From contig CM077664.1 of NCBI GenBank assembly GCA_039707655.1, positions 120,998,485-121,062,484 of the forward strand: a stretch of 64,000 nt of DNA, written 5' to 3'. This DNA comes from Elymus sibiricus (Eukaryota; Streptophyta; Magnoliopsida; Poales; Poaceae). Every line of letters begins with the position of its first letter. Within the stretch, counting starts at the first letter, position 1. This document shows, piece after piece, positions 35,350-46,599 of the stretch. The notes under the pieces are model-generated. The model was not told the origin of the DNA. It was given only the letters and a program-made list of their open reading frames with translations, and made no database searches. A program made the translations under genes and the position numbers.

Positions 35350-36150
35350 GATGAACAGTGCCCGTTGCTGCCGCGCGCGCGATACACGTAGACACGAGTT
35401 GAGACACATCGATCGAGCCGGTTGGTTGGCTGTGGATGAACAGTTCCCGTTGCTGCCACCCGGTCGTACGCCCCACCCCAGCCTGTGGGGGTTGGATGAA
35501 CAGGACCTCGGCCGTGTAGCCGGTTGGCGTTGGATGAACAGGACCCCGAGGAGGCTGTGCCGCGGTACGCCATACCCCAGCCGGTTTGGGGTGGATGAAC
35601 AGGACCCTGTGGAGGCTGGATGAACAGTAGCCGGTGGAGGCTGGAGGAAGTCAATGGTGGATGAACAGTAGCTGGTAGAGGCTGGAGGAGGTCGGTCGTG
35701 GATGAACAGTAGCCCGTGGAGTCCCGTTTTGCGGTACGCCACACCCCTCCCGATCAACAGGACCCCCGTTTCGACCATAGGTGCTCGATGAGAACTCCGT
35801 TTCCTCCATTTTGCAGTACGCCACACCCCTCCCGATCAACAGGACCCCGTTTCGACCGTAGGCGCTCGAACAGAAGTATTTTTCCTCCGTTTTGTGGTAC
35901 GCTAGACCCCCAGCCGATGAACAAGGCCCCGTTTCGACCGTAGGCGGTCGAACAGAAGACTGTTTCCTCCGTTTTGCGGTACGCCAGACCCCGAGTCGAT
36001 GAATAGGACCCCGTTTCGGCTGTTCCGTCCAAGCCGGTTGGCTCCCGATGAACAGGACAAGTTCCTTCCGACCCAGTCGCTTGGCTCCCGATGAACACGA
36101 CGTTGTTTCCTCCGTTCCGACCCAGCCGGTTGGTTGCCGATGAACACGAC
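35350..36150 (+). repeat. Subterminal array (G/C)GATGAACAGGACC, about 15 units
   Basis: Copies near 35352, 35437, 35495, 35534, 35592, 35620, 35658, 35700, 35752, 35837, 35917, 35997, 36048, 36089 and 36138. Many are followed by CCGTTTCGACCGTAGGCGCTCG or CAGCCGGTTGG. All lie in the same orientation. Confidence 0.82.
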
Positions 36151-36547
36151 GCTGTTGCTGTCGTCCGTTGCCTCTCCATGTACACGAGCCCTGGCCGTAC
36201 GTATGCGCGAGTACGCGTTCCAGACCCCGCCCGTATGCACGTACATGGCCATATTCTTTACCGTGTGGTTGTACATATGTGTACACGATTTAGACAGGAC
36301 TGTCTGAACTACTACGTCAGGGGCTCAACTACGACACGTGCCACTACTTACTCGGCCACGGTTCATCCTTGCAGAGAGACCGATCAACCAGTATGTACGT
36401 ACACATTCACGACCAGACAGACAACGCTACGTATGCTTCGACCGGGTGGGTACCTGCTATCAGGAAGGATAAGGCGGCACTTCCTTGTGTGCGAAGATAT
36501 AGCAGGTAGGTCCCAGCTGTCAGGCGGAGGAATCATTTTTTTAGCGT

Positions 36548-37085
36548 GTAATAAGGAGGCATTTTCTAGCGTGCGAAGATGTAGCTGGTGGGTCCAGCTG
36601 TCAGCCTCACCGCGTACAGTCCTCTTCCGATGGCTGTCGTTCATTGACCACGTTGACTACGCCGCGCCGAGAGCATCAAAGCAGTGGACGACGGCGAGGT
36701 CTAGGAAGGGAACGACGCGGAGCTGGGGAAGACGCGGCAGTGGATGCCCACGCGGAGGGGAGTACGAGGGTTGACTAGTTCGGCTACGGTGTGAGGCTGC
36801 CGTCGCCGGAGAATAGCAGGGGATGTGGGTGAGTAGAGGGAAGGCCTGGCCAGCGGTGGGAGTAGGGTGGGGCAGTGAGGCCTGCGCGGCAGCACAGCCG
36901 GCTACGGGAGGCTAGAGCAGGCGGTCCCGCCGGCGTTGGTTTGGGCGGCTGGAGCAAGAAGATCAGAGATTGAAGAAGCAACACGGCCATTGGACGAACA
37001 TCCAATGGTCACTGCTGCTAGAATCGTTTGTTGACTAAGTTGACAAAGCCCTGCGTACGGGTCAACTTAGTAGGCCCACAAGTCA
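36548..37085 (+). repeat. Long repeat unit, copy 1
   Basis: GTAATAAGGAGGC start, then GGTCCAGCTGTCAGCC, CACGCGGAGGGGAGTACGAG, GAAGATCAGAGATTGAAGAA and an end with GTCAACTTAGTAGGCCCAC. Copy 2 starts 593 bp later. A possible captured gene fragment, but no frame is kept between copies. Confidence 0.8.
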
Positions 37086-37140
37086 GCCTCCAAATAAGGT
37101 GGGTCCCAGTAAGCAAGGGGAGGAATCATTTTTCTTTCGC

Positions 37141-37690
37141 GTAATAAGGAGGCACTTCCTTGCGTGCGACCATGGACCTCGTGGGTCCCAGCTCTCAGCC
37201 TCTCCACGTACAGTCCTGTTCCGATGGCTATCGTTCATTGAACGCGTTGACGACGTCGTGCCGAGAGGACCAAGGCGGTGGACGAAGGCGAGGCCTAGGA
37301 AGGGAATGACCCGGAGCTGGGGAAGATGCGGCAGTGGTTGCCCACGCGGAGGGGAGTACGAGGGTTTACTGGTTCGGCTGCGGTGTGAGGCTGCCATCGC
37401 CGGAGAATAACAGGAGGTGTGGGTGAGTAGATGGATGGCCTAGCCAACTATGGGAGTAGGGTGGGGCGATGAGGTCTGCGCGGTAGCACAGCCGGCCACG
37501 GGAGGCGGGAGCAGGCGGTCCCGCCGGCGCTGGTTTGGGCGGTTGGAGCAAGAAGATCAGAGATTGAAGAAGCAGCACGGCCGTTGGATTAGCATCCAAC
37601 GGTCACTGCTGCTAGAATCGTTTGTTGACTATAAGTTGACAAAGCCCTGCGTACGCGTCAACTTAGTAGGCCCACAAGTCAGCATAACAT
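37141..37690 (+). repeat. Long repeat unit, copy 2
   Basis: Same landmarks as copy 1, with an extra GACCATGGACCTCGTGGGTC near the start. It ends before an AT-rich stretch (37700-38290) in which I see no gene. Confidence 0.8.
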
Positions 37691-38494
37691 CTGTGGCGGA
37701 CAGCATATAGCCCATTTGCTATTTTTCCTAAATTTACAGACCAATTGCTAATTATTATGTAATTTATTGCAGCCCATATTATATTTTTAGAATACCTGAC
37801 CATTTTCTCCAAGGACAAGATTAAAAATTTCAACGATATTTCATTGAAATTGCCGAACTATTTTTAATCCCGAAATTTTGAGCCCGATAATAACTAAATT
37901 TAAAATATATTTAAATTATGTTAAAATCCAATGAAATTTGAAATATCAAAAAATAAAATAAAATTCGCAATTTGAAACTAAGTGCCCATTTTCTTTGTTT
38001 TTATATATATACAGCCCATTTCATATTACTTATATGATTTACAGCCCTTTTTGTCTGGCCAGGCCGAATGTATCCCTCGTCGTCTTGAAAGATTTGCAGC
38101 CCAGCAGGACAGAGAAAAAGAAATCGGCCTGTGTAGGCTATTCTACCAAAAAAAGGTGGGCTAGTCATTTTCACAGAGAAAAAAAAACAGCTGGGCTCGT
38201 CATGTTGTAAACAAAAAATAAAAGCCTGGGCTAGACGGGCCACAGACACCGCACAACCCAGTTGATAACCTACTCCGTCTCAACAACAACAACAAAACTG
38301 CTCGAGCAACTGGGTCCCACGTGTCAGCCGCTCCATGTGCAATTCTCTCGTACGTTGACAATGTCGTAGGTCCCAGATGTCAGCAAACCAATAGGAGGAA
38401 GCATTTTTTCATGTAATAAGGAGGAGCTTCCTTGCGTGCGAAGATGTAGCTGGTGGGTCCCAACTGTCAGGGAGTGGAATTATTTTTCTTCCGC
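37691..38494. other. AT-rich stretch between long repeat units
   Basis: No gene. It holds a partial unit start near 38415 (GTAATAAGGAGGAGC) and a (CAA)n run near 38282-38296. Confidence 0.6.
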
Positions 38495-39012
38495 GTAATA
38501 AGGAGGCACTTCCTTGCATGCGACCATGGACCTCGTGGGTCCCAGCTGTCAGCCTGTCCACGTACAGTCCTCTTTCGATGGTTGTCGTTCATTGGCCACG
38601 TTTACAACGCCGTGCCGAGAGCACCAAGGCGGTGGACGACGGCGAGGCCTAGGGAGGGAACGACCCGAAGCCGGGGAAGACTCGGCAGTGGATGCCCACG
38701 CGGAGGGGAATACGAGGGCTTACTGGCTTGGTTGCGGTGTGAGGCTGCCAACAGGAGGTGTGGGTCAGTAGAGGGATGGACTGGCAAGCGATGGGAGTAG
38801 GGTGGGGCGCTGAGGCCTGCGCGACAGAACTGCCGGCCACGGAAGGCGGGAGCAGGCGACGCCGGCGCTGGTTTGGGCGGCTGGAGCAAGAAGATCAGAG
38901 ATTGAAGAAGCACGCCGGCAGTTGGATTGACATCTAACGGTCTCACGCTGGTAGAGTCGATTTGTTGACTAAGTTGACATAGCCTTGCGTACGCATCAAC
39001 TTAGTAGGCCCA
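38495..39012 (+). repeat. Long repeat unit, copy 3
   Basis: Same landmarks. It lacks about 25 bp (the CGCCGGAGAATAAC part) present in copies 1 and 2. A degenerate further unit start lies near 39395. Confidence 0.8.
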
Positions 39013-40124
39013 CAACTTAATGTATAAACTAATAAAACTATATATATATATATAAAGTAGAGATGAGAAAAATAGGACTGGGCGGTGCATTTTCTTCAGT
39101 AAAAAACAGCTGGGCTGCTGATGTTCTAAGAAAAATAAAACCAAGGCTGGGCGGCCCAGAGGCCATTTGATACCTGCTAGATCCTTGTGGCCGCATGTCG
39201 TCATGGGCTGCGCCTGTTAATAAACAAAACATAACTTGGGCAGTGTACAGCCCAGTCAATATTTGCTCGACCTCAAAAAAAAAATATACTACCTGCTGGA
39301 TCCCAGTTTTCAGTCTCTCCTTGTAGAATTCTCTCGTTTATTGACTACGTTGAAAATTTCATGGGTCTCAGACGTCAGCATATTTTTTCCATCGTGATAA
39401 TAAGTGTGTGCACTTGCTTGCGTACGGCCATGGACCTACTGGGTCTATATTGTTAGCCTCTGTATGGACAGCCCTCTTCTGGTTCCACGGATGAATTTCA
39501 TGCAAATCGGATGATTTTCATTGAAACAGGACCAAATTCATTACATTTTACATGTTTCTTTTTCTTATGGAACATTTTACATATTTCAACTAAACGATAG
39601 CCGACTAGTCCTTTTTTTAGTCCAAAAATGATCACTAGAAGCGGCGGCTCCCGTTTCTCACGCCTGTTAAATTTTTTGGTTAACTGACAACTCGAACGAG
39701 AGAACATGTCGTATGCGGGGGTTTTTTTTTTGAGTGATACTGTATGTGGTATGTTTTTCTTGAGGGGTCTGTATGTGGTATGTGGGTTAGAGGGATGGCA
39801 TGGGAGGCACTTCACGCGATCGTGGTCCTGACACTTAACTGTTCTTGAAGGCCCAAATCCATCACTCCTCTGTTTAACAATTTGCAGCTGGGCTTGGCGT
39901 GCCACAGTCCAGTCCCGACGTGCTGCGTCCAACTGTCTGCCTGTGAAACCTGATGGATCCCCTACGTACTGGAAGATGTTAGGAAAATTTTGGAGAACTG
40001 GGAATTCGAACGGCAGGAGCTTTTGCTACTTATATCAGGTGCCTGAAAATTCATTTCACAACAATTGCTTCAGCGTTATATCCACGTCGACCCTCGACAT
40101 GATGGTTGGAAGGAAATGCCAAGT
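39013..40124. other. Repeat remnants with no gene recognised
   Basis: Contains TA microsatellite (39043-39055), T/A runs and diverged CACTA-type sequence to about 39440. Nothing else supported. Confidence 0.5.
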
Positions 40125-40855
40125 TCAGACCAAATTAAGATCCTTAACAACAACACCAACTTGTAGACGACCAGGTAGAACTAGTACACTACCAAACAAA
40201 CTTATAATCTTTTTAGTCCTGGCCCTCATTTTCGTCTGGTAGAAGATCTTGCAGACGACCAGCTCCCACTCCTTCTCCCGCTCGAGGTCCCCGAGGTGGT
40301 ACTGGTGCATCACCCAGTTGGTCCTCTGCTGGTCTAAGTTCTTGTTGGTGTGCAGCACCAGAACCTTTTTGCTGCCCCTCTGCCGGCCGTTAACCATCAC
40401 CGGCATGGCATTCCCGGTCTTGTGCCACATCGCGTGCATGCCGCACTCCGATTGTATCTTGCGACGCGTCTGTGTACCCCTTTTGAACACCCTGGAGTTG
40501 CGCTGGAAGAAATGCTTGCCTAGGCCACTCAGTGTGATACCTGCAGTTTTGGCGAAATAAAATCCCAGGCCGGGTAGCATACATCAGAAATTTGTAAAAA
40601 GAAAGGAATATATTTTGTGCAAGTAGACGGTCGATCGGTGTCTCACCTGGAAGTTTCTCAAGATGGGTGGAGCATATGCCGTGCTCGTTGTCGATGGTCC
40701 GTATGAACAAATCGATGACACGGTGAGATCTCGTGCTGTCAGCACTCACTTTAGCCTCAAGGTGCTCGATCAGCTCCTGATCCGTGGGATCAAACTTGAC
40801 GCCAGCCGGCAGCACCGGCCAATCCTTCTTGGACTTGCAGTGGTTAATTCCACTT
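40125..40855 (-). CDS. NAC-domain transcription factor gene, two visible exons, C-terminally short
   Basis: The exon ending at 40647 codes [20 protein letters not shown] and [17 protein letters not shown] 106-bp intron (40646-40541) with GT and AG borders follows, then exon 40540-40125 with [46 protein letters not shown] and [10 protein letters not shown], ending in KIFYQTK. These are the five subdomains of the NAC DNA-binding domain. The [21 protein letters not shown] start is what I recall for the NAC073/NAC075-type clade. The junction keeps frame. After KIFYQTK only about 35 unrelated residues precede the stop at 40125, so the usual long activation region is missing. The first exon begins near 40855 after an AG; its upstream exon is uncertain. 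Either a captured fragment or a truncated duplicate gene. Confidence 0.72.
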
Positions 40856-40978
40856 AAATGGTACTCAATGTATGATCAATCAACTGTTTAAGTAAATGAT
40901 AAAAGATTTTGACAAATAAGTGCTACTCCAAATCAAAAATCCATGACACCCGAACAAACTGGGGTCTCGGCTTCATTA

Positions 40979-41188
40979 TTACATGCATACTCTAAAGACT
41001 TGAAAAACCCCATAAAAATCGAAATCATCATACAGGGCGACGGGACGAATACTCATAGGAGCGGCCTCGCTGGTTCCACCCTTCATGCGGCTAGCTTCAA
41101 GAGCTTCCTTGTTGAGATCAAATTTCTCAGCGTCTTCCTTTTGACTACTTGCAATGAAATATAGCAGCTCCACTAGCTCATCGCCCAT
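40979..41188 (-). CDS. Small frame upstream of the NAC exons, possibly its first exon
   Basis: ATG at 41188 opens 69 codons (MGDELVELLYFIASSQKEDA, then ALYDDFDFYG). It is preceded by a purine-rich leader. No domain recognised. Spacing suggests it could be a first exon of the NAC gene, but I see no clear donor matching the acceptor near 40855. Low certainty. Confidence 0.35.
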   Translation of the reverse strand: MGDELVELLYFIASSQKEDAEKFDLNKEALEASRMKGGTSEAAPMSIRPVALYDDFDFYGVFQVFRVCM

Positions 41189-42495
41189 CGTACCAACTGG
41201 ATCGGAACAAGGCGGCGGCTGGGAGGCAGGGAGACCAGGAGAGAATGGGAGAAAACGGGAGAGTGCTGCTGGACTACCAGAGGGGTGAGGCTCACTTTGG
41301 TGAACCGAACACGCGGCCGGGACTCTTGTGTCACCTCACGCGCAGCGTGTTGTCACGTCAATTCAATGTGAGGACATGATGAATAATTTGACCGACGTGT
41401 ACTAGTACTACTAGTCGTACAAGTACTACTTACCTAGTACGAGTAGCGCAATATCCTCCTCGCCTCTTTGTCGAACCGACTAGGCGAAACTGCCCCGCCT
41501 CACGCGCGGGAAAAGCCCCGCCCTCTACTTTTAAATATAATTTTGTATCGATGGATTGCGCCATGGAGCAAAACCAAAAGAAATCGGTGGTACTACATGT
41601 ATACAGCATGCACGTCGCGTTCACGTAGCACCCCACATGGTCGGTCGCTCCGGCACGCCACTCACAGAATGAACGCGCGTCATCTTGCGTTTGCACTCAC
41701 ATGTGGGACCGCAATTGAGCACCCGACCATAGGCACACTCTCCCCCGTCCCCACGCGTCGGCTGGGTTGTACTATAGAAGAGAGACACCATCGATAGTAC
41801 TACGGTAGTGTTGTACACACGTCGTGGCCTGGATGATCACTGCACGAGAGGGGAGATCAGTTCGTCCATCCATGTGACCAGAATCCAGCAGACGGCTGGA
41901 TTGGCTATCGTCTACATATCGTGCAGGCTGTGTCGTACTAACATACGGCCATAGTTCTATTGATACATATAAAAAAAGTAGGAGCATTAAGTATATTGCA
42001 ATACCAATAAAATTTGAATCCATTCTCGGTATGAATACAAATCTAGTACGGTATAGAGGACCACTAGTAGTACAAATTTTAGAGATGGTGTACATTCATC
42101 CAATCTCCAGGTTGCTTCCATATTGCTTTAAATAATATCAGAGGGGCGTTGCTAAAGCCTTAGTTTTAAGGGCATTATGCAAGAGTGTTTAGAAGGAGCT
42201 TACAAACAGGTGCCTACAAAGTTACAAGGCTGTGCGACAGATTTGTAGGCTACATGAGTAATACAAAATATAATTCCCATTGGACAACACTTTCACGAAC
42301 AAGTACGCACTTGAAGCTTAATTGCTATATATGGCTTCTGCACAGCATCTCCATCATCATTATCAAAATACATGCTACGCAGGTGATGTAGGATGCACTT
42401 GATCCCAGAAAGGTATTTAACCTTCAAACTACCTACAGTACAAAATAACCAACATAACAGGATCATGCGACAACTAGCAGGATACATGGCTCAGT
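41189..42495. other. Intergenic region, no gene recognised
   Basis: Short ACTAGTACT-type runs (41395-41430, 42055-42075) and scattered AT-rich sequence. No RNA gene or clear transposon end found. Confidence 0.5.
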
Positions 42496-44350
42496 CTAGA
42501 TATCACTACGAATCAAGTTGTGCATATTAGCTGCTGGCATGAACCACATCGCCGCATGTCGGGTTTGCAAAAACCATTCATAGCTTGGAAGCTTGATGCC
42601 TTTCACACACTGAAGTTCATCTGGCAACAAGCTGTGTCGACGAATCTCTGGATATGGTGCTTCATGAAATCCATGGTACGATGTGTAAACACAGTTCCCC
42701 CTAGCGAATGGAACTTGCATAGCACGATAATCATCACCACTGATATGTTCGATGATTGGTTGGATGATCGGATAATTGAACCCGAGGAACAGGGAGCGGT
42801 TGCCGAGGCTGTAAACCCGCCTCCAATTGAATACGCCTGGCCCAACGGAGCTGGGATCTTTCTCGAACACGAAGCAGCCATAGCCATCACAGTCGTGAAC
42901 GCCCCACGCATTGTACTGCATGTGGTTTGATAAAATGGTTTGGTCACTTTGGTACGTGTGAATGAGCATCAAATGCCCACCGTCAGTTGAACGAGTGGTA
43001 AACCACCACCCATTGACATTTATATTTCCAGGTCCTGGAATTATAAAGGCCAGTGCATTTGCGTCTGCTGCAACAAATCAAATTGGAGACCAAAAGGACA
43101 AAAATATACAATCATGTTCAGAGTATGTGTGGGATTAAGATTGTTATAATAGTGACACAGATCATAGCCCGAGAATTACAATGCCGTGGTCATAATCATA
43201 CCCTAATTGTAAAAAAATGCCAATGACTTTCATATTCTAGTAATAAGTGATGGTTCAATGATCATGTAAAAATGAGAGGAAAACAACTATGCTAGGGCCT
43301 ACTCATATTCTACCATAATAGTTAGATGCCAATAGTTCTCGTATCAACTCTAACAATAACATGCGTGGTTATAAAAATCTTGGAAATGAGAGTAACATAT
43401 AGCAATCATGTGGTTATACTCATAATATCTATTCTAACAATCATTAGATGCCAATTGTTCTTATATCAACTCTACCAATAACATGCGTGGTCATAAAAAT
43501 CAAGGAAATGAGAGGAACATATAGAAATGATGTGGTTATAGTCATACTATATACTCTAAATTTCTAACAATCAACAGGCAGTCGTATTCATATGGTAAAG
43601 ATGAGATGAGATAGAACAATTACATGATGATAGATTCCACCAGTATATGCAGCCAATCCGTCCGTCCACCACGTAAACGATGCCTGCATGCACTATAGCA
43701 TCAGACAGAAATGGAGGGTAAACAGGATTGATGATGAGCCATAACCATGTATGGCAACCGGATTCCAGATAGGCTAATCCCTCGTCGAACAAGGCAATGA
43801 GCTTGTAATCCATGTAGTCTTCTGATGGTGTGAGCACTTCGCAGATTAAAACATTCAGCAAATGGAGGTCCAACCAAGTGCCCGATGCCTCTCTTGCGTA
43901 GTAGGCAGGAGTGTCCAACGGGCCACGAGGCTCGATGTCAGCAGTATCCAACGATGGAAGGGTGATCTCTCGCTGGGTGTAGATATCCACGAGACGCCAC
44001 GGACTACCCGATTGGTGGATGAGGACGATCCAGTTGGCCTTCATGCCCGCCTAGTAGTGGCGGCGCATGAAGGGCAGGTGGGCGGGGAGTGGTAGCATGT
44101 CGAGGGGCATGACGGCAACCTCCGCAGGATCGTCACGTCGGTGTCTGGGCCAGTTGCAAGGATTGGGCATCAGCAAGCAGGGTGTCGTGAAAAGGGCCGG
44201 CCGGCTGCCGATGAGTAGACGGTGCATAGACACCGAGCATGCGGCCAGATGTACGGTGCTGAGCAGGTCCATATGATTACAGATCTGCTCCAAGAGAACA
44301 TCGGGGAGGGAATTCCAATCATGGCTCTGCGTGCTAGTCGGTTCTGCCAT
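42496..44350 (-). pseudogene. F-box/DUF295 protein gene 1 with one in-frame TAG
   Basis: Exon 1 44350-43624 and exon 2 43067-42496, with a 556-bp intron bearing AT|GTAATT and TTGCAG|CA borders. The exons total 1299 bp, exactly 433 codons. The N-terminus has an F-box pattern (DWNSLPDVLLEQICNHMDLLS). The C-terminal half has DUF295 features (YSLGNRSLFLGFNYPI near 42790). Codon 100 is TAG (44053-44051), where the context RRHY*AGMKANW suggests a former TGG. The rest of the frame is clean. F-box proteins usually select targets for SCF ubiquitin ligases; the target is unknown. One point change separates it from an intact gene, so it could be a recent stop-gain allele. The upstream block 44585-45628 is shared with gene 2. 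Confidence 0.75.
43068..43623 (-). other. Intron of F-box gene 1, with a short internal duplication
   Basis: Two similar stretches, near 43325-43385 and 43445-43505, share AGATGCCAATAGTTCT or AGATGCCAATTGTTCT, then AACATGCGTGGT(T/C)ATAAAAATC. Period about 120 bp. Confidence 0.7.
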
Positions 44351-44584
44351 TGGGTTTTTTAGGGCGCTGAGTGATTGGGGTTTTCGGTGCGTGTGGGCGA
44401 GCGGGGAAGTGGATGCGGGTAGGCGAGAGAAGAAGATGGCGTGTGTGGGCGAGCATTGAGCGGGGGGAGATGGTGCGCGCGAGCGACCGAGGAAGATGGC
44501 GCGGGCGGGCGAGCAGTGAGCACTGGAAAATGGTGTGCGGACGAAGATGGGGACGGGACCTCCATGGGGAAGAGAGGAGGAAGA

Positions 44585-45628
44585 AGAGGGAGAGACGGGG
44601 AAGAAGGTGCATTAAATCTCAATTCTACTAGTACTACTAGTATACACGAGTGTAAATAGTTAAGCGGATGACATGTGGGTCTACCTCAAGCGGGCCCATA
44701 TGTCAGTCAATGGAAGAGAGAGGTGCGTACGCATAATTGCGGAAGCGTGCTCCAATGGCAGACATGATGGCACTACAGGGTAAGGCTGATTTAGTAACAC
44801 CAGCACGCTGGCTCAGCTTATTAATCAAGTGTCCCATCTACTGCAGCGTGTATTGTCACTTCACTGTGAAGACTAGTTGAATAGACCGATGGGGAATAAT
44901 GGATCGCCAAGACTTCCTATCTATAACTCTACTCTCATCCTGTCCAACATTAAGAACCATTGGCCAAGGCTCCCAGTTTATATACAGCTCAATAAAAAAG
45001 ATTCATCAACCAAGGTAATAGTAGATTATGAGTGCTAGAAGATTTTTTTGTAGTACTACTGTAGTACTTTGCAAAAGTACTCAATTAATGGGCTCGTTTT
45101 CCTCAAGAAAATTGTGTTTACCAACGTATTAATTGCAATGCATGCGTGCATGCGTGAACAACAAATGACCAGGACTTTTAAATGCATTGGAGTAATTCTT
45201 GCATGCAACGTTTCAATGAAGCTTGAAATATGAACATGTGAATGGGAGGGACTAGAACCCTCACGCATGCATGCAACACTCACACATACACATGCACGCA
45301 CGCAACACTCACACAACCATGCATGCGGCACACAGCACATGACGCAACACACACGCTCACGCTCAAGTGCTCAACCTACACGTGCATGCACACACATACA
45401 CAGCCAGGGTGGTTCACGCGCAAGGGTTGGACTCCTGTCGCGCCTGCGTAAAGTTTTGTTTAACTTATTTCTTTGCTCTGCCAACTGATATGTGGGACCC
45501 AGAAACCACGTGCCAATTTAACCAGTCAAGAAAGTGCCACGTAGACTACTTGGCCGGTCAGCAGAGTGCAATACGGTGCTCAACGGTGAGCTAGTGACCG
45601 TATAATCACCGCAAAACGTATATAGTGA
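44585..45628 (-). promoter_or_regulatory. Upstream block of F-box gene 1, duplicated at 48656-49748
   Basis: From GAGGGAGAGACGGGGAAG to CACCGCAAAAC(G)TATATAG the block aligns nearly base for base with the block upstream of F-box gene 2. It starts about 235 bp upstream of the gene 1 ATG. Differences by eye are a few percent substitutions plus small indels (extra GCATGCGT units and GTAGTACTACT here). It contains a CACA/ACGCA-rich stretch (45265-45400). Frames open in it are low-complexity. Confidence 0.8.
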
Positions 45629-45754
45629 CCGTAATGAGCGTATTATGAAGTTTAGTGACCGTATAGTTACAAATACAGTGACCGCCACTGTATTTATCTC
45701 ATTTCAAATTAAGCCATATTAACTGGAAAGGAGGCAGTATGGACTACTAGTACT

Positions 45755-45989
45755 ACCTCCGTCCTGGTTTATTGGTCCTCTTTGAATTTGTGCCAAACTT
45801 TGACCTTATATTTAACTAACAAAATGTTAATGCATGTCAGAAAAAATAATATCATTGAAAACTATGTTCAAATACGAATCCAACGATATAATTTTTGGTG
45901 ACATACACTAACATTTTGATAATTAAATCTATGGTCAAAATTAAGAACAAAATACGAAGGAGATCAATAAACCAGGACGGAGGTAGTAT
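45755..45989. mobile_element. Stowaway-type MITE (about 235 bp)
   Basis: Inverted ends CCTCCGTCCTGGTTTATTGG and CCAATAAA-type complement (ATCAATAAACCAGGACGGAGG), flanked by TA. A 70-bp left-end piece of the same family lies at 48588-48656 and a right-end piece near 50145-50256. Confidence 0.82.
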
Positions 45990-46005
45990 TGTTGTGTCCC
46001 GTCAA

Positions 46006-46200
46006 CTCGCAGAACGAGGAGAAGCTTGGTTACTACGCCCTCTCCCTTTCCCGCGCGTGCTCGGTGGCTCGCAGGACGAGGAGAAGCTTGTTTAGTACGC
46101 CTACGCCCTCTCCCTCGCCCATGCGCGTCGTGGCTCGCAGGACGAGGAGAAGCTTTTGACTACAGCGCGCTCTCCCTCGCCCTCGCTCACACGGTGGACG
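46006..46200 (+). repeat. Three-copy tandem repeat of about 64 bp
   Basis: CTCGCAG(A/G)ACGAGGAGAAGCTT starts at 46006, 46068 and 46134. Each copy is followed by a CGC-CTCTCCCTCGCCC stretch. Confidence 0.85.
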
Positions 46201-46599
46201 TGCGGCAGTTCATTCGGTGTCAGATTGCCAGAAGCATATACTGTAGTACTGTAGTACCATCATTGTTGAACTTGGACCTCCCGAAGAGGCGAAGAGCCAA
46301 GCGCAAGGTTTATAGGAGTACGAGTAGTCGTACTACAACTATAGCGAACAACCGCTACTGTATGATGCTGGCACGTCACCTATAGCCAAAGCTGTGCCAC
46401 CTATTTTTCTCACAAAGCGTGTTGGAGCCCGTGGAACAGCCACACAAGTTGCACGTACACATAACACATCTACTAGTAAATTCTAAAGGACAAATGCCAA
46501 CATGCCACACAAGTTCATCTCCACTTCATGTGATAAATTTGTGCACGACTACTCTACATATATTTATAGTGCTACCATTCACAATTTACCATACTCCAC

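Larger units (their letters stand above)
34749..39940. mobile_element. Second CACTA-type element: terminus and long subterminal region
   Basis: Starts CACTACAAAAAAAGACAC at 34749. The following words (TGACACTTCTATGACAA, GGGCTTTTCGTCCTGGGCG) are familiar from a Triticeae CACTA family, which I cannot name with certainty. After 35100 come two dense short-repeat arrays, then three copies of a roughly 0.5-0.6 kb unit to about 39012 and remnants to 39440. The opposite terminus is not seen, so the right limit is a guess. No transposase. Frames open here on both strands track repeats and are not genes. Confidence 0.6.

Noticed and set aside
36091..36774. A 227-codon plus-strand frame as a gene
   Set aside because: It spans subterminal repeats and the start of a long repeat unit, and is not conserved in the other units.
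45242..45594. Histidine/threonine-rich frames in three registers (also at 49388-49715)
   Set aside because: All frames arise from CACA/ACGCA low-complexity sequence in the duplicated upstream block; no domain.
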